DNA of 64,000 nucleotides from assembly GCA_002099365.1 (NCBI GenBank), contig MSED01000003.1, positions 1-64,000 of the forward strand, given 5' to 3'. Shown here piece by piece: positions 32,658 to 43,283 of this stretch. The number at the start of each line of letters is the position of its first letter. The stretch's first letter is position 1. Made by a program: the position numbers and the translations under genes. The notes below the pieces were generated by a model that saw only the letters and a program-made list of their open reading frames with translations, made no database searches and had not been told where the DNA came from. The stretch comes from Phialophora verrucosa (lineage: Eukaryota > Ascomycota > Eurotiomycetes > Chaetothyriales > Herpotrichiellaceae).

Positions 32658-34362
32658 ATGATCAGCGAAGGACGGAACAATCACCTCCTCGACAACTGGA
32701 AATGTCTCATCATATGCTGTGTGGTGAGCATGGCCAATTGCCAATATGGCTTTGGTAAGGCGCTTCTCAGGCGAAAATCTTCAAGGCTAACTGTCGCAGA
32801 TACGGCAGCCGTCGCAGGCTTTCAGGCCATGATCGGTTTCCTGGAAGTCTTCGGCTACAAAGACCCCAAAGTCAAAAGCGGCTGGAACATCAATACCAAG
32901 CCTCAGCAGCTGATCTCCAGCTTTCTCAACGTCGGAACCATAGTAGCGGTGCTGCTCGGTGGTCCTTTCTCGCACAAGTTCGGCCGTAAACCCGCAATCT
33001 GGGTGGCTGCCTTGGTGTCGATGATTGCTTGTGGTGTCCAAGTCGGCGCTAATAGTCTCGCGGGCTTGTACGCAGGCAGGATCCTTCTCGGACTCGGCAA
33101 CGGGTTTTTCATTCTTTTTTCGAATACGTATACTGTAGAGGTCTCACCTCCACAACACCGAGCCTTTCTTGCTTCATTCTTTGGGTTCTGGGTGAATCTG
33201 GGCAGCATACTCGGAGCAATCGCAGACAATTACACCAAGACACTGAACAGCAAACTGGCATACCGAATTCCGCTGGCTTCACTGTTCGCGATCCCGGTCC
33301 TCCTCAGCATCTTCGTTTTCTTCGTGCCTGAATCACCTCGCTGGCTTCTTCTGCACAACAGGCCAGAAGAGGCACGTCGGGCCCTAGAAAAGCTCCGAGG
33401 CACATCACTGAAGCCAGAGCTTCTCAACGAAGAATTCGTCGAGATGCAGAGAGGCATTGAGCAAGAGAAAGAGATGGCATCTTCCACCTCTGTCTTCGAT
33501 ATGTTCAAAGGGACGGATCGACGCCGTACAATCCTGGCTGCAGGAGCAATCGCCTCTCACGCCGCGTCCGGAGTGTGGTTCACCATCTCATACAGCACCT
33601 TCTTCTATCAGATGGCGGGCATTGAAAAACCATTCCAGGCAACGATTCTGCAGAACTGTCTCGGTCTGGTGGGAGCGATGTGCGGCATGTTCCTGATGCA
33701 CAAGGTCTTCGGCCGTCGTCCAATGCTGTTGATTGGCTCCGCTGGCTGTGGAATTTGCATGCTTGTGATCGGCTTGTTGAGCATCGCTGGTCATTCGCAC
33801 CGTGCTGGTCAGGCACTGGTAGGCTTTGCGTTGATGTTCAGCTTCTTCTACAACGGCTTCACAGGGACGATCACCTGGCCGATTGCAGGTGAACTTGTCA
33901 GCTCTCGACTGCGCGTGTTCAGTGTCGGGCTTGGGACTGGAATCAACTACTTCTTCAACTGTGAGCTCTGTCGGCGTTGTCTTTCAAACATTGACTGACC
34001 ATTGCAGGGTTGATCTCATACTGCACACCATACTTTCTGAATGCGAACAATCTCAATTGGGGTGCGAAATATGGGTACATATGGGCAGGGTCCAACGCGA
34101 TTGCATTCCGTGCGTATCCACAAATCATTGTCTGTCCTCCTACTGACCTTGGGCTCCAGTATTCTTCTTCGTCTTGATACCCGAAACCAAAGGGCGCTCT
34201 CTTGAGGAAATTGACGAAATGTTCGTCAACAAAGTGCCCCGTCGCGAATTCAAAACATACCAGTGTGTCTCCTCAGAGAGAGCTCGAGAGATCGCCGAAC
34301 AGCAGTTGGATGAGCTTTCGAAGGGCGGAGTAACTGTTCACACCGAGAAACTCTCAGTCTGA
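32658..34362 (+). CDS. MFS sugar-porter-family transporter
   Basis: A twelve-helix carrier of the sugar porter family. Exon 1 (from ATG 32658) ends in CCVVSMANCQYGF. After a 46-nt intron it continues DTAAVAGFQAMIGFLEVFGY. Characteristic blocks are GGPFSHKFGRKPAIWVAA (loop 2-3), AGRILLGLGNGFFILFSNTY, YTVEVSPPQHRAFLASFFGF and VFFVPESPRWLLLHNRPEEA (the PESPRWL signature). Then come GVWFTISYSTFFYQMAGIEK and, after two more introns (donors near 33961 and 34111), LIPETKGRSLEEIDEMF. The residues match the general hexose/quinate/lactose-type fungal porters. Divergent from the dehydratase. Substrate unknown. Confidence 0.92.
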
Positions 34363-34990
34363 ACTCAACAGATCGACGCTCAGATATGCTGTTAATCCAA
34401 GAGTCCCTTCGGACTCAGTGGCAGAGAGCCGGTTTCCGTCTCTATCTGAAGTCGTTTTGTGCGCTTGTCATCTAGCATTGTAACCGCGTCTCTTCGATGT
34501 CCACTTTCCAGTCATCTCACAGACCCCGATGCAGAAATTTTGCAGAGATGTATCCCTGTAATCGCATCTTGCAAGCTTCGAGGGTCGACTGACGGAGTCG
34601 AAAGGCATCCGTGAGATCCAGTAGCGGGACTTGGAACGGAACCGGATGGCATTTCCGTCCAGACTTCGAGGAGGGGAGAAACGGTCGAACTAGCTGTCAT
34701 ATTGAGAAATCAAAATCGTGGCGCCGCCGCCCCAGCAGCCCACTCATCGCCTGATATCCATCGTTAGCTCCCTTGACGTTCAGCGTTGGGCCAATGAGAT
34801 CTTCTGATGGCCAAGCCCGAAGATACTCGGAGCGTAGGCTGGCGACATATTGCTCCGAAAATATTGCTCTGCGCAGAGCCTGAAGATCTGGTGAGGACCG
34901 GAGATGCAGCCTCGATATCATTCAAAGTCTTCCAGCTCTTGGAAAATACGTGGGCCCCCCCGGTAAGCTTTTCGCTTCACCTGATTAATT
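34363..34990. other. Intergenic region between convergent genes
   Basis: About 630 bases between the carrier stop and the stop of the next minus-strand regulator. Short frames only; no motif, RNA gene or repeat seen. Confidence 0.4.
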
Positions 34991-37501
34991 TCACCTTTCA
35001 GTTTCATTGTCGTTCTTGAAAAGGACTTTGAGCTTAGTCAAGGCATCGTCGCAGTTGACCTCCATGCTCGTGATCACATCAACGGCTTCCTCCTTAGCCA
35101 AGATGAACTGTAGTAGGACCCAAAACTTGAAGGCGTTTCTGTACATGCCCTCGGCCTTCAGTGATTTGTCTTGTGTCTGAGAGCGAATGACTTCCCACAA
35201 CTGGCGCCATTTTTCGAGCGCTCCTTTGACTTGGTGGGTAATCTGGCCCATGGCCAGACTGGAGGACTTCGATCCAGGGCCAAAGTTTGTGGTAGGCAGA
35301 TTGAGTGACATCGTCATAATACAGGAATGGACGTAAGTGTACAAAACTAGAGTCAGGTCAGTCATAAAGAGTCTCGAGAACACTCAAGTGCCGGGACCAG
35401 GATAGCAAGCTCACAGTGTATCAGAATGAAAAGGTCGAACATTGTAAGATCGCAATTAGTATCTGGCCCATCCAATGATGCTTCCACCTCCGATGCATCT
35501 GCCTGTGACGAAAGTACCGAAGGCGCTGTAGAATTAGGGAACTTGGCTTTTCCATCGAACAGAAGGGCGAAAGATTGTGACATTGTAAGTCGCGGAGCAA
35601 AGATCGATTCATCCTGCATGAAAGGGTGCCGCGAGCTGAAAATTGCTTCCTTGCAAGGCAGATCGTTGTCGAGTTCGGCGAGCGTGATGCGACAAGGATA
35701 GTTGGAATAAATTCGCATGGCGCAATCGAGCAATGCGATGACTGATATCGTTCGGATTTTGGTTTCTTTCTGTAACCAAACGATTTCCGAGATGCGGTCA
35801 GTCGGCAGATGGCGAGCGCGGTGTAGCTGCATGCTTCGGGCAACATTGATCACGTCGCCGAGACGCGACTGCATTGCTCGTCGCTTCGATCCACGGGAGC
35901 CGCCCCAGTACTGCGCGATGACCATCAGATAACCAGCCTGCAGCTCTTGAAAGATATCCCATTCACGGTCCGAGTCTGAACTCGTTGCCAACAGTTCACC
36001 CTGTATCGACCGCGTAACTTCAATCTCGAACGAGAAGATCTCCGAGTCGAAAACAACCAATTCCGCCACATCTACCAGTTTTTTTGCAGCGAGCCGTTCG
36101 GTTTGGTCTTTAGAATACATCGCGCCAATGAATACGACACTGATGACTAGACTGATTGGGACGTTTGCCGGATCGAAAGAGGGTTTGTGAATAATGGGAC
36201 AATTCAAGTGCCAATTGCGGAAGTATAGCGACACGAATTTCCGAATCCTCTCCCCCGTCAGTAGGAAATTCAGGCAGGATGTGAGCTCTTGTCTAGCTTT
36301 CTCGTCCAGAGCAAGGCACCATAGCTTGTTGTAGATCGCCATACTCAATGCCGAAACGTACTGCGCTTGGTCCGAAGGCGGTTGGGTCGAGGTGGACGGG
36401 GTCGAGCCCATCTGGATTTCCGGAGAAACCATCGACGGGTCGTATAATTCCAGCTGCAAATCGGAGTATGAAGGTGAGGGCATCAGTCCGAACGGCCCAG
36501 TCCAGAAGTCCAGATATTGGTCATCGACCCCAGTCGGAATTTCGAACATGGCCGAGTAGTCAAATGTCAGCGGGCTTTCGTACTCTGACTTGAGATGAGC
36601 GGAGTCGATCTCGTCTTCAGGCTCATCATTCTGCTGGTGGAACTGGAAGCCCGCTTGCCGATCATCGCAAGGCGGGAGATTGAATGTCTCTGTGAAGGTG
36701 TCTGTACCGCCGTTCAACAGCGCTTGGATGGACACGCGATCGCCAACGGGCCCGAATTTGTCAGTGACTAAATTGTAAGTCAGCGGACTCTGCGATTCGA
36801 TCTTTCTTGCGGAAAGGACTAACTTGAATCCTCGCCTTTGCCCCGTTTCTGCCGACATTGGACCTGCTTCTTCTTGCAGGGTGCACAGGGATTGCCCCCG
36901 TCGCAGCGGATTTTGGACGAAATACACTGTGGGCGCTGTCAGTACGATGGCTGCCTCGCAGACAGCCCCAGGATTCTCACTGTCACACACGCATGAGGGC
37001 GACGGCCTTTCGGGATCGAATTAGGGACATCTCTGTCGCCGCGCCGTTGACAATGGCTGTAGTGAGTTTGAAGGCGATCCCTACGGGGTAGGTCAGCGGT
37101 GGCGGAGCCGGTCGATGGCTGCAGTACGTACTTGCGCGAGAAGTCCCGTGAACAGAAGACACATGAGAAAGGTTTGGCTCCGGTGTCTCCAAGACTGTGT
37201 CAGTGGCAATGGATACCCGCTTTGAGGGTCACTCACGCCTCGTTTGGTGCCGCTTCAGGTGTTCAGCTCGAGAAAAACCTTGGCCGCAGGTGGTGCAGCG
37301 GTAGCGCTTCTCCGGAGTGGACGATGCTGCGGCAGGAGGCGCAGGTTGTTTGATGCATGCTGAAGACAGAAGGGCCTGGTTGCGGATAAGGTCATGAAAG
37401 CCATCCATTTCTGCGACCCATGAGGATTCTAAAAATGTTTCAAAGGCCGCGGCGACGAAGTTCAGATAATTGAGGGGCGGCCGCTTAGATAAGAGCGGCA
37501 A
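34991..37501 (-). CDS. C2H2 plus Zn2Cys6 dual zinc-finger transcription factor
   Basis: A regulator with two kinds of DNA-binding domain. Exon 1 (start at 37501 or at Met 37408, MDGFHDLIRNQ) holds a first C2H2 finger, YRCTTCGQGFSRAEHLKRHQ. A second finger is KPFSCVFCSRDFSRK joined across an intron to DRLQTHYSHC, so its last ligand appears to be Cys. After another intron (GTGAGA...CACAG) the cluster reads CVTCISSKIRCDGGNPCAPC then KKKQVQC, a perfect C-x2-C-x6-C-x5-C-x2-C-x6-C. Then GDRVSIQALLNGGTDTFTET and a fungal_trans region (LNFLLTGERIRKFVSLYFRN, WHLNCPIIHKPSFDP). The last part (LYTYVHSCIMTMSLNLP to stop 34991) needs a junction near 35340-35400 that I could not place firmly. The first intron acceptor (near 37200) is also uncertain. 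About 800 residues. Confidence 0.8.
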
Positions 37502-37969
37502 CAGCGGCCAGAATTGCGGAAACTATCGGCTGTCTGACACCAACAGGTTCAGGAGGCTCACTGGCCAAAGATGGACAGGCGGAGCACCGAGTAAGATGGC
37601 CAGATGGACGACCCCACGAAAGGTTAAGATTTTAGGCACGACAGCGGACCAATCGTCGACGTCTTGCCGTCCACCGCCGTCTGGAACGCGGAGAAAGTGC
37701 ATGGCAATTTCATTGAAGGGCCTCTGGAAATACCCCACGTTCGCTTCAGCATCTCAGCCTCGGCACCCTTCTAGAGCAATTCGTATAACTATCCTGACAC
37801 GATGACGTTGGACCTGAACGATGCTCTTGGATTTAATTTATTATTAGCTACGGAGTACAATCAAAAAGGATTAAAAATCCCTGGCCGAGCGAACACCGCT
37901 GCACTCTGAGTTTTCGGTCAAACATCTGGGGAGATCTCGACCCCGTACACGAGAGAACCTCGGGCGATC
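37502..37969. other. Intergenic region
   Basis: About 470 bases between the regulator's 5' end and the stop of the secreted NTF2-like gene. Plus-strand frame 37470-37805 has no motif. It presumably contains the regulator promoter. Confidence 0.4.
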
Positions 37970-38750
37970 TCATAGATATGCCATCCAATATCCAATCACG
38001 GCTGTCAGCAAGAGAGGTAGTATTGATGTCGTGGACATGCTCGGGGCCGAGGAGGCAAGAGTAGAGCCAGAAGCGGAGGTTTGGCCGGGCACTGGGACCT
38101 TCCGCCCAGCAGGGTTCGTGACGGTGAATCCTACAACACGTCAGCAAGAGGTACGTCTAGGAAGCTATCGACTTACCTGTGTCAACAGCCCAGGCAATAC
38201 TGTTGAACTCGATGAATTGGCTAAGCAGTTTGTTGTTCGCGTCGATTTCCATCAAGTTGAAGCCTTGGACCGGCGCCAACTCGATACCGACCTGCATCTT
38301 CCAATACCACAGAACATTGGTACAGCCCGCAGGCATGATCTTAAGCGTTGTTATATTGCGCGGTGCTGGAGCATTCAGGATGGAAGCGATGTAAGCTACC
38401 TTGTTGGGAAAGGTAATACTGCCTAGCTGCAACATTCTCTCAGCATGGTCATCCCAGTTCTATCTTGGTCCTGAACTCACAGCGTTTCCTGCAATCATAT
38501 TGATTGATTCACTTGTCTCGAAGAAACTATCACTCAGAAGTTCTTGCACCGTCTCGTTGGCAGCATTGACATCCGTATGTTCCATGACGGTGATGAACTT
38601 GGCGACAATGCCCTCGGCATCACTTTGAGAAATGCAGGTCGAGTTCGACGAAGCATCTCTTCTTACCCTAGACAAATTGGGTACCGCAACAACCGTCGAT
38701 GCGAGTGCGAGAGAGGTTGCGAGCTTGAAAACCCTCATTTTGGCTGGCAA
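37970..38750 (-). CDS. GPI-anchored secreted NTF2-like protein
   Basis: A small cell-surface protein of about 220 residues in three exons. The start is Met 38750 or, more likely, Met 38741 (MRVFKLATSLALASTVVAVP, a clear signal peptide), followed by a possible Kex2-type RVRR site. Exon 1 ends SINMIAGNA (donor GTGAGT). Exon 2 is LGSITFPNKVAYIASILNAP through FIEFNSIAWAVDTG. Exon 3 is GFTVTNPAGRKVPVPGQ, a Ser/Thr-rich stretch, and the hydrophobic tail ILPLLLTAVIGYWMAYL, which has the form of a GPI-anchor signal. The middle resembles the NTF2/SnoaL-like domain of fungal secreted proteins (inference from pattern). Likely plasma membrane or wall. Function unknown; such proteins are often effector candidates. 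Confidence 0.75.
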
Positions 38751-39130
38751 CTCGTGGGTTGTTGTGGACGTGTCAACGGCTTGCTGTGCGTGGCGTATGC
38801 GTTCTCCAAGCAGCTTGAGTGATCAAACAAGAACAACGCATCTATTGTAGAATCAGCGAACCACGACAATAATTATATACCTCTGCAAGCGTGATGTCAA
38901 CAAAGGGATGAGTTTGATGGCTACGCCCGTTACCCCCCGGAACCGTCCTCGCCGTTTTGGGAACAAAGGGAAACCTCCATAACAGAGAAATAGCATCGAG
39001 AGACTGTCAGATGACACGCATCATGCTTGGTCTGGCATTTCTGTCAATTCCGGGGATCATGGAAGATAATGGTTGACAGTCGCGACGATTGCGTAAAACA
39101 AGGTTAGAACACAGCAGGTCCAAGCTCGAA
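38751..39130. other. Intergenic region
   Basis: About 380 bases between the NTF2-like gene start and the TPR gene stop. Apart from the TATA-like element nothing specific is visible. Confidence 0.4.
38871..38880 (-). promoter_or_regulatory. TATA-like element for the GPI-anchored protein gene
   Basis: Reading the minus strand, GTATATAATT lies about 121-130 bases upstream of the first ATG of the NTF2-like gene. Spacing fits a fungal TATA box. The assignment is by position only. Confidence 0.4.
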
Positions 39131-40819
39131 TCATTTGTTGTCCGTGCGACAAAAGCACGAGGCTTTGATAGGTATGTCCGCCATAGCGACAGAGAAGTCC
39201 AGTTGCTGTTTAATAATGCGCGCCTCGGCGATACGGCCCAGCTTCTTCAGACATTCATGGTAACCATGCAAAGCCCAGACATTGTTTGGATGGCGTAAAG
39301 CCCGAGGTAGCGTATCGTCGAATCCTAAATCTGCACTATACACTGCAGCAGCCTCCTCTACAAAACCCTGTTCGAGAAGGAGTGCACCATACGCATGTCG
39401 AGGAGGCTGCATCCAACCCCAAGGCTCATCATACGGCAATGCATCGTCCAACGCGATGGCCAGGCGAAGGTGTTTGAAAGCGGAGTCAAAGTTGCTGCGC
39501 CGGTACTCGACTTCTCCCTCCAACATCGATCTGGCGATAGCGAGAATGTCCAGGCAAACGTTGTTGAAGAGCGTTCGGGTTGACTTTACCCGCTTCATTG
39601 CTTCGTCGAAGATGATACGCTGTTCGTCCGCTTCCTCGAGTCTTCCGGTTGCTGCAAGCGCGACACCTTTGGCATATTGAAACAAGGCTGTGGTTACACA
39701 ATAGAGGTCTTGGTCTTTCGGAAGGCGCAGGTCAATGATATCCTGCCACAGGCCAAAGCGTATGAGAACATGCGCTCGCATGCCATGAAAGGCTTCCAGC
39801 CAGTCAGCCATGGGAGGTGATTCCACACGAAGCAAATCTTCTGGAACTGTTGCTTCGATCCAGTCCGCGGTCTCCAACGCGACTTGGGACTGACCTGCAA
39901 ACATTGCACCATATAGGCGGAAGTGGTAGTTGTGGCAACGGTAAAGCGTATAAAAGTTCAAAGGGCCTGCCTTGGCTAAGAACTTCTCGTCAGCCCGTAT
40001 TGCGTCCATGTTTGAAGCAACCGCTCGACGATAATCGCCGCATAAGATGTCCAGATGTGTGGGCATATGTTGCAGGTGGCCAGAATCGGGAACCAATCCT
40101 CTCAAGCGGTCCGCGACAGGCATGGCAATCTCTGGAGTGCCTGACATCTCCATAAGGTGGATATAGAGATGCAACAAGCCCGGATGTTGTAGACCACCAG
40201 TCCGACTCAGTGCTCGATCCAGGACGGACTTTACCTCGACTGTGCTTGCTCCAGGAGCGGGCTTCCCCGTTGATAAATCCCATAATTTCCAAGGTGTGAG
40301 GTTCATCAAGGAGTCCGCATAGAGGGCAGCCACATCGAGATCTTCGGGGAAGGATGCGTACACCGACCTCATGGCGTCAGCATAGGGCAGGTTCCAGATC
40401 GAGCAATCAACAGCTGGTTGAGCTTGTGGATATCTGAACTCAAGTGCGTCGATCAGTGCCTTCTCGACAGGGCTCGAACTGACAGCCTCGTGTTTTGCCT
40501 TCTCGACGGCAGCGTGTGTCCGCTTGACGACGGATTGCAGCTCCTCGCCGTCAAAAAATTCCCATGGCTTGTTGTAATTTGGCCCGAGAGCATACGCCAG
40601 GCCCCAAGAAGCCATCGCACAACCAGGGTCGATGGCGATAGCTTTCTTGAAACATTCCGCCGATTCTTCATGATTGAATCCGTAGCTCCATGCAAGTCCA
40701 CGGTCGAACCAGACTTGGGCTTCGTTGCTGGTGGTACTAACAGGCCGGTGAAACGGGCCAAGGTCGAAGTAGTCATCGGTCGCAATTGTTGCATTCACCT
40801 GGGCAGAGTTTTCGGTCAT
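39131..40819 (-). CDS. Tetratricopeptide-repeat (TPR) protein
   Basis: A single open frame of 562 codons with no signal peptide. The first repeat near residues 30-75 is WFDRGLAWSYGFNHEESAEC followed by FKKAIAIDPGCAMASWGLAY, a canonical TPR. Later repeat-like helices are TTALFQYAKGVALAATGRLE, FDSAFKHLRLAIALDD and LLLEQGFVEEAAAVYSADLG. The centre (SGHLQHMPTHLDILCGDYRR, NYHFRLYGAMFAGQSQVALE) matches a family of TPR proteins found in bacteria and fungi. In that family the HMPTH-type motif is conserved; its biochemical role is unknown to me. Probably cytosolic. No obvious functional partner nearby. Confidence 0.88.
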   Translation of the reverse strand: MTENSAQVNATIATDDYFDLGPFHRPVSTTSNEAQVWFDRGLAWSYGFNHEESAECFKKAIAIDPGCAMASWGLAYALGPNYNKPWEFFDGEELQSVVKRTHAAVEKAKHEAVSSSPVEKALIDALEFRYPQAQPAVDCSIWNLPYADAMRSVYASFPEDLDVAALYADSLMNLTPWKLWDLSTGKPAPGASTVEVKSVLDRALSRTGGLQHPGLLHLYIHLMEMSGTPEIAMPVADRLRGLVPDSGHLQHMPTHLDILCGDYRRAVASNMDAIRADEKFLAKAGPLNFYTLYRCHNYHFRLYGAMFAGQSQVALETADWIEATVPEDLLRVESPPMADWLEAFHGMRAHVLIRFGLWQDIIDLRLPKDQDLYCVTTALFQYAKGVALAATGRLEEADEQRIIFDEAMKRVKSTRTLFNNVCLDILAIARSMLEGEVEYRRSNFDSAFKHLRLAIALDDALPYDEPWGWMQPPRHAYGALLLEQGFVEEAAAVYSADLGFDDTLPRALRHPNNVWALHGYHECLKKLGRIAEARIIKQQLDFSVAMADIPIKASCFCRTDNK

Positions 40820-41693
40820 GACGGCGGGTTCTCTTCACGAAAGACTTGCAGTTACATCCTAACCCAACAGTACAAAGCCCAGAGACCAAAGGATGGTAAG
40901 CTGGGACAGAGGAAAGCTGGGCGTGAAGGCGTGATGGACGCTTCTTGTGTCGCTGGAGGCGTGCCGGGAATGTCCGAGCACCGAGCCCCGCCTGCGCCTT
41001 TCAGGGAGACCAACTTCGACCTTTTACCACTCTCGTATTCCGTCAACAAGAATCCTTCTTGAGTTCGGTTTGGTCTCGTGGTTTTAGAACCTTTCTGGCC
41101 ACCTGTGAGCATCTGTGAGCTAAGCGGCTCTGAAAAAGATCTTCGGTCCGCTGCTCAACAACTTCGTTGCCGGTCGGCCACATGCTCCTCCTCTACTATG
41201 GCTTCAATACCATGCACGAACGACGATACCCTCCTTTTCAGCATGGTCTGCATACGACGGTTGTACTATGCGTAGGATGCAAGCTGCCAACTCCTCGCGG
41301 ACTCGAATTTCTCCCTTTCCTTGTCGGCACGAGTCTCAGGGCGTTCCCTATTGGAGACCTTGCGCGTTGACTATTCTGGCCCGACACGCAAATCTTACCT
41401 TTTACCTGATGCGGTGGTGGCTTTAGCCTAGAATGGCGTAAATGATGGAGTGGGAGTATATAATGAAATATGGCTCAATATCGCTTTCGGTATCCCGTCC
41501 AAATATGCCGTGGCTCGTGGGAGTGACACACCCATACTATCGGAAACCATGCTGGGAGACTGCCGATTCCCCTCGGCCGACTGACCACCTGAAGCAGAGG
41601 TTGGTGCCTTTGGAAGCATCGTCCTCGCCATAACTTCCCATTGCATAGTCTCCAGTCTCTCACGTCTGCGTCGGAGCACTACACATGCTTTGC
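40820..41693. other. Intergenic region
   Basis: About 870 bases between the TPR gene start and the stop of the next minus-strand gene. Short frames on both strands (for example 41078-41370 plus, 41428-41679 minus) show no motif. I see no repeat or RNA gene. Confidence 0.4.
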
Positions 41694-43283
41694 CTACACT
41701 TCATCCGTCCCGAATTCCACCCCACGAGCTCGAGGATTTCCCCAGTATCCCGTTCTACCGCTCAGGTCACTTGCGTTCCTACACTGTGGATCCTCTCGAT
41801 CTTCGGGCGCTCCAAACGGCCAGATGGGTATGAAACAGACTTCGTCGTATGGACATTCCGGGCATTTCTTCCATACCGACCAATCCAGGTAGTGGATGAT
41901 CGCCCACAGATGTCTCAGAGACTCGGACAACGGCATGTTGATGTCAAAGATGAGAAACAAGGTTTCACAGATCCTTCTGGTAACATCCCGAATCGAGCGA
42001 GCAGCAATCGAGCTCTGTATGTTGCTGTTAGCTGGATTGAATTGCTTCCAGCAGCGATCAATCTCCGCCATGGCGTCTCGGGCGTCAGAGTCAATAAACA
42101 CACGAAGCGTCAACTCCAGCTCCCTCAGTAGTTCTTCGGTCGTCCTGACAGAGCCTGACACAAGGTATTTCAGCAGCTTGCCATACCGCTCGACCACCAT
42201 ATCGGCGACACTCTGCCAGTCCGTTGAATTTTGAATCGAGACCTGGTCAGGATCCCAACCCCGTATCGTCGAATCGATGTCAGCGCGGGCCACGTTCAAG
42301 GATGGGACTGAAGCATTTTCGAGCCGAGGTAAGCCATCGTCAGCCTGAAACAGATCGAAGTCGTAACTGTAGGCTGTGACAAATTTGTCATAGTCAAGCT
42401 TCACCCTGCCGCCACCGATGCCATCGTATCGCGCAGTCACGAACTTGACCCATTGCCATACTTGCCATTGAAATAGCCTCTCTTCAGGGTCTCGTTCTGC
42501 GCCGGCAGGAGCAAAGGGGCCGGCTTTCGTCGATTGTACGAAGTCCAGACTGTCGGAAAAAGAACACATGATAATCTCGAATCCTGCCTCCATCCGAATA
42601 AAGCCCTTTATTTTCCCGCCCCACTGCTCGGCCGCCAGTTTACACAATCGATCGGCGCGCTCCCACTCCCAGAATACACCTTTCCTCTCGGAACTCGCGT
42701 TCAAAAGCAAGACGTCCTGACTGTCAAGCGTCCCTTTGTCGCACTTGCCAGCTGACATACCGTCGATGTAGAGCAGAGGCGTCGCCTCTTTGGTGCGGTA
42801 TGTGTGGAGCCATCCGGGTTCAACGCGAGGTGGGCTGGGCCTGAGATGATGCTCTTCGTCTCCGGAGCTGGCACCTATGATCTGCATTGGTTCGGATGGC
42901 GCCGGATTATCGATGCTGGTTGGGAGGTGCTGGCCGGATTCATCGATCGGCCCCTTCCTCTCAGAGTCAGGTGGCTTGAAACTCCTCGCAAACATGATCG
43001 CATGCTCCGGCTCGAATGCAAGCCATTCAAGGCCCTGTACTGGCTCTTGCGTCCCAGAGCCATGGTAGAATTGCGTTCCTGCCGGCACCACGGCGGGGAA
43101 AACCGACATGCCATTGTGAAAGAGCGAAGAGCCCCATTGTCTCATTGACGAGTGTATCGCATTAAAGATGTGGTTGGCGTTCCGGATATCATTGGTGGCT
43201 TTCCCGGGTTCTGAGTGGGGCAACGCTGCTACCAAAGCAGCGATGAAGAGGCTGGAGGCGGCCACAAACGGTACTGGCCACAT
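41694..43283 (-). CDS. Secreted protein of unknown function (529 codons)
   Basis: A single open frame beginning with a signal peptide (MWPVPFVAASSLFIAALVAA). The N-terminal part has the striking block VVPAGTQFYHGSGTQ then GLEWLAFEPEHAIMFARS (about 66-103). Next come LHTYRTKEATPLLYIDGMSA, GFIRMEAGFEIIMCSFS, WQVWQWVKFVTARYDGIGGG and LDYDKFVTAYSYDFDLFQ, and a Cys-rich segment WKKCPECPYDEVCFIPIWPF near the C-terminus. Three or more N-glycosylation sites are present. I believe this is a conserved ascomycete family without known role. The YHGS...LAFEPEHAIMFA block loosely recalls the His-Gly element of ADP-ribosyltransferase folds, but that is speculation. No neighbour suggests a pathway. Confidence 0.8.
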   Translation of the reverse strand: MWPVPFVAASSLFIAALVAALPHSEPGKATNDIRNANHIFNAIHSSMRQWGSSLFHNGMSVFPAVVPAGTQFYHGSGTQEPVQGLEWLAFEPEHAIMFARSFKPPDSERKGPIDESGQHLPTSIDNPAPSEPMQIIGASSGDEEHHLRPSPPRVEPGWLHTYRTKEATPLLYIDGMSAGKCDKGTLDSQDVLLLNASSERKGVFWEWERADRLCKLAAEQWGGKIKGFIRMEAGFEIIMCSFSDSLDFVQSTKAGPFAPAGAERDPEERLFQWQVWQWVKFVTARYDGIGGGRVKLDYDKFVTAYSYDFDLFQADDGLPRLENASVPSLNVARADIDSTIRGWDPDQVSIQNSTDWQSVADMVVERYGKLLKYLVSGSVRTTEELLRELELTLRVFIDSDARDAMAEIDRCWKQFNPANSNIQSSIAARSIRDVTRRICETLFLIFDINMPLSESLRHLWAIIHYLDWSVWKKCPECPYDEVCFIPIWPFGAPEDREDPQCRNASDLSGRTGYWGNPRARGVEFGTDEV

